From NCBI GenBank assembly GCA_039649115.1, contig JBBWZQ010000329.1, positions 1 to 5,592 on the forward strand: a DNA stretch of 5,592 bases, in the 5' to 3' direction. Positions 1 to 5,428 of the stretch are shown one piece after another. The translations under genes were made by a program, and so were the position numbers. Numbering within the stretch: the stretch's first letter is position 1; each line of letters starts with the position of its first letter. The DNA comes from DATEJJ01 sp039649115 (GTDB lineage Bacteria > Actinomycetota > Actinomycetes > Mycobacteriales > Micromonosporaceae). The notes beneath the pieces were generated by a model. The model worked only from the letters and a program-made list of their open reading frames with translations. It searched no databases and was not told the origin of the DNA.

Positions 1-3
1 GCT

Positions 4-777
4 GTGACACGTGCGGTTGATCGGGCGGTGCGGATGTTGCTGTCGCTCGCTTCGGGTACCCCGCGGCTGGGGGTCTCGGAGATCTCCGAACTGGTCGACG
101 TGCCGAAGCCGACGGTGTTCTCGATGCTGCGCACGCTGGAGCGCCACGGCCTGGTGGTGCAGGAGGTCGAGGGCGGCAAGTATGCCCTGGGCCCGGCGGT
201 GCTCCAGTTGGGCAACGCGTACCTGGACGGCTCGGAACTGCGCGCGCGGTCCGCGTCGTGGGCGGACATGCTGGCCAGGCAGAGCGGCGAGGCGGTGTGG
301 GTCGGCGTGCTGTCGGGCCACAACGTCGTGGTGGTGCACCACGCGATGCGCCCCGACGACCTGGTACAGATCCTCGAGGTGGGCGCGGCCGTGCCGTGGC
401 ACGCGTGCGCGCTGGGGCACGCGATCGTCGCGAGCACGGACGACGACCGGCAGAAGGAGCTGGTGGCCGCACCGGCGCAGCGGCTGACCGGCCGGACACT
501 GACGGACCCGGAGGCGCTGCGGCAGGCGCTGGCCGCGACGCGCGAGCGGGGGTACGCGGTGGAGGACCAGGAGGCGACGGTGGGCGACGCCGGACTCGCG
601 GCGCCGGTGTTCGGCTGGTCCGGTCGGGCGGTGGGCGCGTTGGGGATCGTCGGGCCGGCCGAGCGGCTGCTGGACGCGCAGCGGCAGGGGCGCCTGGTCG
701 ACGCGGTGCGCTCGACGGCGCGGGCGCTGTCGCGGGACCTGGGCGCCGGGCGCGCGGACCGGTCGCTGGACGGATAG
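4..777 (+). CDS. IclR-family transcriptional regulator
   Basis: A DNA-binding regulator of the IclR family, probably a metabolite-responsive repressor or activator of a nearby catabolic operon. Residues 2-60 form the N-terminal winged helix-turn-helix: AVDRAVRML opens it, EISELVDVPKPTVFSMLRTLE is the helix-turn-helix, and GGKYALG is the wing. Residues of about 75-245 form the effector-binding domain, with the family signatures VGAAVPWHACALGHAIVA, GYAVEDQEA, GLAAPVFG and VGALGIVGPAERL. At 257 residues it is full family length. I used the GTG at position 4 because the family usually starts just before an AVDRA-like segment, but the frame is open to position 1, so a start upstream of the window is possible and no ribosome binding site can be judged. 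It converges on the dha-type operon. Streptomyces GylR, the glycerol operon regulator, is of this family, so control of that operon is a reasonable inference but is not shown by the sequence. Confidence 0.93.
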   Translation: MTRAVDRAVRMLLSLASGTPRLGVSEISELVDVPKPTVFSMLRTLERHGLVVQEVEGGKYALGPAVLQLGNAYLDGSELRARSASWADMLARQSGEAVWVGVLSGHNVVVVHHAMRPDDLVQILEVGAAVPWHACALGHAIVASTDDDRQKELVAAPAQRLTGRTLTDPEALRQALAATRERGYAVEDQEATVGDAGLAAPVFGWSGRAVGALGIVGPAERLLDAQRQGRLVDAVRSTARALSRDLGAGRADRSLDG

Positions 778-877
778 CGCGACGCGCGCCGCTGCTCCAG
801 CGAAGATCGGGCAGCGCAGCGGAGCCCGCGGTCATGCGGTCGGCCGGTGCGGAACGGCGCGGCGGCCGGCGACTGAT
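778..877. other. Convergent intergenic gap, no clear terminator
   Basis: This 100-nt space lies between the stop of the IclR gene and the stop of the Enzyme I gene, which face each other. It contains a small perfect hairpin (CGCTG / CAGCG, 790-802, 3-nt loop) and a pair of CGGCCG blocks (841-846 and 863-868) that could pair as a GC-rich stem. Neither is followed by a T-run on either strand. They may contribute to bidirectional termination, but nothing here is convincing. No coding sequence was seen. Confidence 0.4.
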
Positions 878-2539
878 TCATGGCAGCGCCACCCCGATCC
901 GGTCGTGGACGAGCGCAGCGGCCTGCGCGGCGTCGGGCTGGCGCAGCGCGTTGGCGAAGACCTTCGCGCAGTCGCGCGCGTCGAGGCGGTGCAGCCGGTA
1001 GCGGGTCTCGTCGATGCGGGCGCACGCCACGCTGAACTGGCGCACGCCGGCGCCGAGCAGGAGCGGCAGGGTGGTGGGGTGGGTACCGGCGTCGCCGCAC
1101 ACGCTGACCGGCCGGCCCGCTGCGGTGGCGGCCGCCACGACCCGGGCGATCAGCGCCAGTACCCGCGGATTCGCGGTCAGCTCCGGGCGGCCCCGCGGGT
1201 CGGTGCGGTCCAGGTCGAGCAGCTGGGCGGTCAGGTCGTTGGTACCGATCGACAGGAAGTCCGCGGCCGCGCACAGCTCGCCGATCGCCTCGACCGCGGC
1301 CACCGTCTCGACCATGGCCCCGACCGGTACCGGCGCGGCGCCCAGCTCGGCCGCCACGGCGTCGATCGCGCTCCGCACGGTGCGCAGCTCGGCGGCGGCG
1401 GTGACCATCGGTACCATGATCTGCAATTGGACGGCGCGGCCGAGGTCGGCCACGGCCAGCAACTGTGCGGTCAGCGCCGCCGGGTGGTCCAGCAGCGCGC
1501 GCAGGCCTGTCACGCCGCCGATGAGAAACGGCGGGATCTTGTCGTTGGCGAAGTCGAGCAGCCGTACCGTGACCGGCCACCCCGACGCCTCGGCCAGGAT
1601 CGGGCGCAGTGCCCGCCGGTGATCGGACTCGGTGGGCCACCGCTCGGCGTGCAGGAACGGCAGCTCGGTGCGCAGCAGCCCGACCCCGGTGGCGCCGCTG
1701 TCGCGGCCGGCGCGGATCTCGGTGTCGGACGCGACGTTGCACAGCAGACCGAACGGCTGCCCGTCGGCGGTGACCGGCGACCGGTCCCGCTCGGCGCGCA
1801 GGATCGCGCGCCGCGCTCCGGCGCGCGCCGCAACCCTGTCCGCACGGGCGACCTCGGCGTCCGGCGGGTCCGCCAGGACCACCCCGGCGTCGGCGTCGAC
1901 GAGCAGCGGCGTGCTGTCGGGCAGGTCGAGGATCTGCGGGTGGACGCCGGTGACCAGCGGTATCCCGACGGAGCGCGCGACGATCGCGGCGTGGGAGTTG
2001 GCGCCGCCGCGTACGCCGACCGCGGCGACGAGTCCTTGACCGAGGTGTTCGAGCAGGTCGGCCGGGCCCAGCTCGGCGGCGACCAGGACGAACCGGGTGG
2101 GCGGGTCGGCGCTGGTTCCGGTGCGCGCGATCCGCTCCAGTACCCGCCGACCGACCTGGCGGATGTCGGCCGCGCGCTCGCGCAGCGTGTCGTCGGGCAG
2201 GGACTCCAGCATCGTGGCGTACCCCTCGACAGCATCGTGGATGGCCCGCAACGGATCTTCCGCGGTCGCCGCGCGCCGGGCCGCGTCGACCAGATCAGGG
2301 TCGCCGGCGATGAGCGCGCCGACGGCGACGATGTCGGCCGCCGCGCGCCGGCCCTGCGCCCGGATCCGGCCCGCCAGCCGCTCCAGGTCGGCGGCGACGG
2401 CCCGGAATGCGCCCTCGACCTGGTTGGGATCGGCCGGTCCCGGGGTGCTGGGCAGGGGGCGGTCGGCCCGCCACGACGCGGCCACCGCCGTGCCGGGAGA
2501 CACTCCCGAGCCGGCCCACCGGTTGACCACCGCCGTCAC
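878..2539 (-). CDS. Enzyme I-type PEP phosphotransferase (dha operon)
   Basis: A PEP-dependent phosphotransferase of the PTS Enzyme I family, a cytoplasmic protein that autophosphorylates on histidine from phosphoenolpyruvate. The domains run in the usual order. The N-terminal SGVSPGTAVA strand (11-20) is followed by the helical HPr-binding-type region (about 35-145). The phosphohistidine swivel domain carries GGANSHAAIVARS, with His183 the predicted active site. The C-terminal PEP-binding barrel shows GLLRTELPFL (Arg290), VRLLDFANDK (Arg326), Glu411, IGTNDLT (Asp435), DRTDP (Arg445) and the catalytic Cys481 in VCGDAGTHP. All key residues of the family are present, so it looks active. At 553 residues it is normal length, with no EIIA or HPr domain fused. 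The GTG start overlaps the dhaL stop as GTGA and has only a weak AGGCAGGG-like site, suggesting translational coupling. It occupies the operon slot where dhaM normally lies. It could be a dedicated or the general Enzyme I (ptsI); I cannot tell which. Confidence 0.92.
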   Translation of the reverse strand: MTAVVNRWAGSGVSPGTAVAASWRADRPLPSTPGPADPNQVEGAFRAVAADLERLAGRIRAQGRRAAADIVAVGALIAGDPDLVDAARRAATAEDPLRAIHDAVEGYATMLESLPDDTLRERAADIRQVGRRVLERIARTGTSADPPTRFVLVAAELGPADLLEHLGQGLVAAVGVRGGANSHAAIVARSVGIPLVTGVHPQILDLPDSTPLLVDADAGVVLADPPDAEVARADRVAARAGARRAILRAERDRSPVTADGQPFGLLCNVASDTEIRAGRDSGATGVGLLRTELPFLHAERWPTESDHRRALRPILAEASGWPVTVRLLDFANDKIPPFLIGGVTGLRALLDHPAALTAQLLAVADLGRAVQLQIMVPMVTAAAELRTVRSAIDAVAAELGAAPVPVGAMVETVAAVEAIGELCAAADFLSIGTNDLTAQLLDLDRTDPRGRPELTANPRVLALIARVVAAATAAGRPVSVCGDAGTHPTTLPLLLGAGVRQFSVACARIDETRYRLHRLDARDCAKVFANALRQPDAAQAAALVHDRIGVALP

Positions 2540-3186
2540 GGCGCCCTGCCTTCGGTCGGGAGTCCGGCGGTGGCGCTCGCCAGGGCGCGCAGGATGAGTA
2601 CGGTCGAGGCGGCACCGGGGTCCTCGTGGCCGATGGTCCGGGCGCCGAGGTAGCTCGCCCGGCCCTTGTGTGCCTGCATGCCGATGGTCTCCTGCAGACC
2701 CCGCGCGGCCGCGTCGGCCGCCGCGCGGGTCGCGTCCGCCAGGTCGCCGCCGGCGTCGACGACCGCCTGGTACGCGCGGACCGCCGGGCCCAGCGCGTCG
2801 ACCATGGTCTTGTCTCCCTCGTTCGCGGCGCCCAACTGCCGGATGCCGTCCAGCGCGGCCCGCAGGGCGGCGCCGAGCTGGACGGCACTGACGTCGGCGT
2901 CCTCGCCCAGGGTCTTGCCGGCCTGCCGGAACCCCGTCCCGTACAGGGGTCCGGACGCGCCACCCGTCTTGCTGATCAGCGCGCGGCCGACGGTCGCGAG
3001 TACCGCCGCCGGGGTGGCCGGGTCGGTCTCCGCCAGCATCGTCACCGCGGCCTGGAAGCCACGGCGCAGGTTGATCCCGTGGTCGGCGTCGCCGATGGCG
3101 GCGTCGAGGTGGGTCAGGTGGTCGGCGTTGTCGATCACCAACTGGGCGGCCTCGACGATCCAGGCCCGGAACGTGCTCGCGTCCAT
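2536..3186 (-). CDS. dhaL: Dihydroxyacetone kinase ADP-binding subunit DhaL
   Basis: The nucleotide-binding subunit of a two-component dihydroxyacetone kinase. In PTS-type systems DhaL keeps its ADP bound, is rephosphorylated to the ATP form by DhaM, and passes the phosphate to substrate held on DhaK. The N-terminal LDAAIGDADHG motif gives the three magnesium-coordinating aspartates, Asp28, Asp33 and Asp35. They are followed by ISKTGGASGPLYGT (71-84), GDKTMVDAL (124-132) and HKGRASYLGART (173-184), which are the usual conserved loops of the all-helical DhaL fold. The length of 216 residues is normal for a free-standing DhaL. The ATG start is preceded by GGAGAGGA at 3198-3191, four bases from the start. 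It begins 25 nt after dhaK and its TGA overlaps the GTG of the Enzyme I gene. The nucleotide donor (phosphotransfer versus free ATP) cannot be decided from this sequence alone. Confidence 0.95.
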   Translation of the reverse strand: MDASTFRAWIVEAAQLVIDNADHLTHLDAAIGDADHGINLRRGFQAAVTMLAETDPATPAAVLATVGRALISKTGGASGPLYGTGFRQAGKTLGEDADVSAVQLGAALRAALDGIRQLGAANEGDKTMVDALGPAVRAYQAVVDAGGDLADATRAAADAAARGLQETIGMQAHKGRASYLGARTIGHEDPGAASTVLILRALASATAGLPTEGRAP

Positions 3187-3190
3187 CTGA

Positions 3191-3198
3191 TCCTCTCC
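3191..3198 (-). promoter_or_regulatory. Ribosome binding site of dhaL
   Basis: Read on the - strand this is GGAGAGGA, four bases before the dhaL ATG at 3186-3184. It supports that start and shows that dhaL is initiated independently although it lies close behind dhaK. Confidence 0.7.
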
Positions 3199-3211
3199 GT
3201 GGTCTCGCCGA

Positions 3212-4204
3212 TCAGCGGCCCCAACGCAGCGCCGGGGTTTCGACCGGAGCGTCCCAGAGTTCGGCGAGCTGCGGGGTCAGCCGACACACCGTGATCGAGG
3301 CGCCAGCCATCTCCAGGCTGGTGATGTAGTTGCCGACCAGGCTGCGGGCGATGCGCACGCCGTGTCCGGACAGCCAGTCGGCGACGGCGGCGAACAGCAC
3401 GTACAGCTCGATCAGCGGGGTGCCGCCGAGGCCGTTGACCATCACCAGGACGTCGCCGGACAGCGGCGCGTCGGCATGGATGGCGTCCAGCGCGATCCCG
3501 GCGAGTTCCTTGGCCGGTACCAGCTTGCCCCGGGCGCGGCCGGGCTCGCCGTGGATGCCGACGCCCAGCTCGATCTCGTCCTCGCCCAGTTCGAAGCCGG
3601 GCTTGCCGTTGGCCGGCACGGTGCACGGAGTCAACGCGATCCCGAACGAGCGGGACCGGTCGTTGACCTCCCGCGCCAGGGCCACCGCCGACGCCAGGTC
3701 GGCGCCGCGCTCGGTGGCCGCTCCGACGATCTTCTCGACGAACACCGTGGCCCCGGTACCCCGCCGTCCCGCCGTCCAGGTGCTGTTCTCGACCGCCACG
3801 TCGTCGTCGACCAGGACCGCCTCGACCCGTACGCCGTCGTCGGTGGCCAGTTCGGCGGCCATCTGGAAGTTGAGCACGTCGCCGGTGTAGTTCTTCACCA
3901 CGTGCAGCACCCCGGCGCCGCCGTCGACCGCCTTCGTGGCAGCCAGGATCTGGTCCGGTACGGGCGAGGTGAACACCTCACCCGGGCAGGCCGCGTCCAG
4001 CATCCCGTACCCGACGTAGCCGCCGTGCAGGGGCTCGTGCCCGGATCCGCCGCCGGACACCAGGGCCACCTTCCCGGCGGTCGGCCCGCCGGCCCGGACG
4101 ATGTAGCGGTCCTCGATGTTGACCGAGAGCGACGGGTGCGCGGCCGCCACGCCGGCGAGGGCGTCGACGAGTACGTCGTCCGGTGCGTTGATCAGCTTCT
4201 TCAC
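3212..4204 (-). CDS. dhaK: Dihydroxyacetone kinase substrate-binding subunit DhaK
   Basis: The substrate-binding subunit of dihydroxyacetone kinase, which holds the ketone as a covalent hemiaminal on a histidine and receives phosphate from DhaL to give dihydroxyacetone phosphate. With the start chosen here the protein begins VKKLINAPDD, almost exactly like Escherichia coli DhaK, and the key residues fall at the same numbers: His56 in SGGGSGHEP, Asp109 in KNYTGDVLNF and the covalent His218 in GVGIHGEPG. DDDVAVENS, TAGRRGTGATVFVEKIVGAA and LWDAPVETPALRWG are further family signatures. It has 330 residues and a single DhaK domain, with no fused DhaL. The frame is open further upstream, but GTG at 4204 is preferred for homology and for AAAGGAG seven bases before it; the upstream extension would run back into the channel gene. 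Related DhaK proteins act on erythrulose, so a tetrulose substrate remains possible, but dihydroxyacetone is most likely given the channel gene beside it. Confidence 0.95.
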   Translation of the reverse strand: MKKLINAPDDVLVDALAGVAAAHPSLSVNIEDRYIVRAGGPTAGKVALVSGGGSGHEPLHGGYVGYGMLDAACPGEVFTSPVPDQILAATKAVDGGAGVLHVVKNYTGDVLNFQMAAELATDDGVRVEAVLVDDDVAVENSTWTAGRRGTGATVFVEKIVGAATERGADLASAVALAREVNDRSRSFGIALTPCTVPANGKPGFELGEDEIELGVGIHGEPGRARGKLVPAKELAGIALDAIHADAPLSGDVLVMVNGLGGTPLIELYVLFAAVADWLSGHGVRIARSLVGNYITSLEMAGASITVCRLTPQLAELWDAPVETPALRWGR

Positions 4205-4211
4205 GGTAAGA

Positions 4212-4218
4212 CTCCTTT
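4212..4218 (-). promoter_or_regulatory. Ribosome binding site deciding dhaK start
   Basis: On the - strand this reads AAAGGAG, seven bases before the GTG at 4204-4202. It lies in the 31-nt gap after the channel gene and decides the start in favour of GTG 4204 over the longer open frame, which reaches back to about 4300. Confidence 0.8.
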
Positions 4219-4235
4219 GCCGGTCGGGACGGAGG

Positions 4236-5006
4236 TCAGGAGGCGACGCTGACGCGCTCGGCGCCGGCGGGCTGGGCGGTCGGGGCGGGCTTGACCCCAC
4301 CCAGGAAGGCGTAGCCGGCCGCGGCCACCAGCCCGGCGAGGAACGTGGCGACGAAGTACGTGGGTACCTGCCCCCACACCAGACCCGTGCCGCCGCCGAC
4401 GGCCGCCCTGGCGATCATCGGGCCAATGTAACGGGCCGGGTTGAGCGCCGCGCCGGTCACCGGACCGACGACCGTGATGACCGCGAACACGACCGAGGGG
4501 ATGGCCAGCCCGTACCAGCCCGGGGTGGCGCGGCTGTCGGTCGCGGTGCCGAAGACCACCAGGACGAGCAGGAAGGTGCCGAGCAGCTCGGCGAAGAACG
4601 CGTGGCCGGTGTTGCCCGGCGTGTAGCTGAGCACGCCCAGGCCCGCGTCCACGCCGGGCTTGCCGAGGATGCCCCAGATGGCGAACCCGCCCGCGATCCC
4701 ACCCAGGAACTGCGCCGCGATGTAACCGGGCACGTCCGACCAGGGTGTCTTCTTCGCCGCCGCGAGCGCCAGGGTCACCGCCGGGTTGATGTGGCAGCCG
4801 GAGATGTGCCCGATCGTGTAGATCATCGCGATGATCACCATCATGAACGCGAACGAGATGATGCCCAGCTGTGCCATCGAGAACTGCGCGCCGGTCGACT
4901 TGGCGACCATGAAGGTCGCCGCGGCGGTACCGGGGCCGCAGATGACCAGCGCCGCGGTGCCGACAAACTCCGCAGCCAGCTTACGGGAAAAGGTAACTTC
5001 GGCCAT
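4236..5006 (-). CDS. MIP-family channel, glycerol facilitator-like
   Basis: A major intrinsic protein of the inner membrane, first gene of the operon and the likely entry route for glycerol, dihydroxyacetone or a related small polyol. The protein has 256 residues with six predicted membrane helices (about 9-31, 45-66, 93-114, 135-154, 163-183 and 208-235). It has both half-helix NPA motifs, GCHINPAVTLA (Asn74) and GAALNPAR (Asn189), with the selectivity-filter Arg192. Aligned by eye on the NPA motifs, the other filter positions are Phe54, Ile177 and Ala186. The lack of histidine at the 177 position argues against a pure water channel, but the usual aspartate after NPAR in glycerol facilitators is tyrosine here. 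The C-terminus (about 238-256) is a Pro/Ala-rich tail. ATG 5006 is chosen because MAEVTFSRKLAAEFVGT matches the family start. The frame is open for another 107 codons upstream, but that stretch is not channel-like. Local ribosome binding is weak (GGGCGG). The order channel-dhaK-dhaL supports a glycerol/dihydroxyacetone role. Confidence 0.9.
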   Translation of the reverse strand: MAEVTFSRKLAAEFVGTAALVICGPGTAAATFMVAKSTGAQFSMAQLGIISFAFMMVIIAMIYTIGHISGCHINPAVTLALAAAKKTPWSDVPGYIAAQFLGGIAGGFAIWGILGKPGVDAGLGVLSYTPGNTGHAFFAELLGTFLLVLVVFGTATDSRATPGWYGLAIPSVVFAVITVVGPVTGAALNPARYIGPMIARAAVGGGTGLVWGQVPTYFVATFLAGLVAAAGYAFLGGVKPAPTAQPAGAERVSVAS

Positions 5007-5012
5007 AGATCC

Positions 5013-5056
5013 GCCCACAACGCCCGGCGACCCGGGGTCGTGGACCTCACCTCCTT
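5013..5056 (-). promoter_or_regulatory. Distant Shine-Dalgarno with pairing spacer
   Basis: On the - strand the ten bases AAGGAGGTGA at 5056-5047 are fully complementary to the 3' end of bacterial 16S rRNA, yet no start codon lies at a normal distance. The channel ATG is 40 nt further on. The spacer can fold: GTCCAC (5045-5040) pairs with GTGGGC (5018-5013), with one G-U pair, enclosing a GACC/GGTC hairpin (5039-5036 with 5032-5029). If the fold forms, the site comes within about 7 nt of the ATG at 5006. The complementarity and the pairing are read from the sequence; the role is inferred. Confidence 0.45.
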
Positions 5057-5078
5057 CGGGCGAGGACGGAAAGCAGGA

Positions 5079-5111
5079 GAAACACTGTTCGGCTGTACCG
5101 AACAACGTTTC
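5079..5111 (-). promoter_or_regulatory. 33-bp dyad upstream of channel operon
   Basis: On the - strand, GAAACGTTGTTCGG and CCGAACAGTGTTTC flank the 5-base centre TACAG. As RNA the arms form a continuous 14-bp stem with two G-U pairs. As DNA, TGTTCGG/CCGAACA is a perfect 7-bp inverted repeat framed by GAAAC/GTTTC. It lies 72 nt before the channel ATG. It is either an operator, plausibly for the IclR-family regulator encoded nearby, or a leader-RNA hairpin acting as attenuator or stabiliser. No T-run follows, which argues against a simple terminator. Confidence 0.6.
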
Positions 5112-5139
5112 GCCGAGCTTCCGCCCAGATAACGCGCGT

Positions 5140-5153
5140 GTCAAGCCCTTGAC
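5140..5153. promoter_or_regulatory. 14-bp palindrome overlapping a TTGACA
   Basis: GTCAAG and CTTGAC flank a CC centre, giving a perfect 6+2+6 palindrome upstream of the 33-bp dyad. On the - strand its second half runs into TTGACA (5144-5139), a perfect -35 hexamer, although no -10 element is found at the right distance. A repressor or activator site is possible; the sequence does not say for which protein. Confidence 0.35.
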
Positions 5154-5246
5154 GCCGACGTCGCCCGACGCTGGTGTGCGGACCTTGGAACGAAATACCG
5201 GCTGTGGGCGGAACAGCAATCCAAGATCTCTGGCATCCGCCCCGGC

Positions 5247-5274
5247 GGGGCGGAGGGGCGGCGGGGCGGAGGGG
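5247..5274 (+). repeat. G-tract tandem array, potential quadruplex
   Basis: Four GGGG runs start at 5247, 5255, 5263 and 5271, exactly 8 bases apart, separated by CGGA, CGGC and CGGA. A GGGGG run follows at 5281-5285 and GGGGGG at 5301-5306. This meets the standard G-quadruplex pattern with four-base loops, and it also counts as an imperfect 8-bp tandem repeat. It lies between the divergent genes, on the coding strand of the DUF998-like gene. Confidence 0.6.
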
Positions 5275-5428
5275 TGGTGTGGGGGAATGGCTCGGCCGCC
5301 GGGGGGTCGCGCTGGTGGTCCTTCCAAAAAATCTTGGTGGTGGGTGTCGTCTCCGCGTCCGGCCGTTCGAGGCGTAGGTAGCGGGCCTGCCGAACCGGGT
5401 CGGCCTCGACTTCGAGGGGAGACGGACC

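Larger units (their letters stand above)
5007..5428. other. Divergent intergenic region, 422 nt
   Basis: This is the space between the divergent channel gene (- strand) and the DUF998-like gene (+ strand). From right to left on the - strand it contains a G-tract array (5247-5285 on the + strand), a lower-GC stretch at about 5184-5235, a 14-bp palindrome (5140-5153), a 33-bp dyad (5079-5111) and an isolated perfect Shine-Dalgarno (5047-5056). The best promoter guess for the operon is TTGCTG (5219-5214) and TATTTC (5197-5192) with a 16-base spacer on the - strand, but both boxes are poor. A TTGACA at 5144-5139 has no matching -10 element at 16-18 bases. Open frames across this region are read in GC-rich shadow and show no family resemblance. 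Confidence 0.6.

Noticed and set aside
2536..2539. Frameshift or broken DhaL-Enzyme I fusion at the overlap
   Set aside because: Both proteins are full length with normal termini, and a GTGA overlap is the usual sign of translational coupling; there is no slippery run.
905..2653. 582-codon open frame on the + strand, antisense to the Enzyme I gene
   Set aside because: It mirrors a gene with clear catalytic motifs, is rich in Arg/Gly/Gln of the kind produced by GC-rich antisense frames, and shows no recognisable domain.
3362..4252. 296-codon open frame on the + strand, antisense to dhaK
   Set aside because: It is a shadow of the strongly conserved dhaK frame; composition is low-complexity with many His/Asp/Arg and no family motif.
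5079..5111. The 33-bp dyad as an intrinsic terminator
   Set aside because: The stem is strong, but no T-run follows on either strand and it lies just before the first gene of an operon, so an operator or leader function is more likely.
4116..5132. 338-codon open frame on the + strand across the channel gene
   Set aside because: It is antisense to two real genes, with Arg/Asp/Gly-rich composition and no membrane segment or motif.
5139..5144. TTGACA as the -35 box of an ordinary sigma-70-type promoter for the operon
   Set aside because: No acceptable -10 hexamer occurs 16-18 bases downstream on the - strand; TTATCT is only 6 bases away.
5007..5327. 107-codon N-terminal extension of the channel protein
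   Set aside because: The extension is Pro/Arg-rich, covers the palindromes and G-tracts, and has no counterpart in MIP channels; the family-type start MAEVTFSRKLAAEF fits ATG 5006.
5221..5337. CCAAGAT (5221-5227) and ATCTTGG (5331-5337) as terminal inverted repeats of a small mobile element
   Set aside because: Seven bases is within chance; there are no flanking target duplications and no transposase-like content between them.
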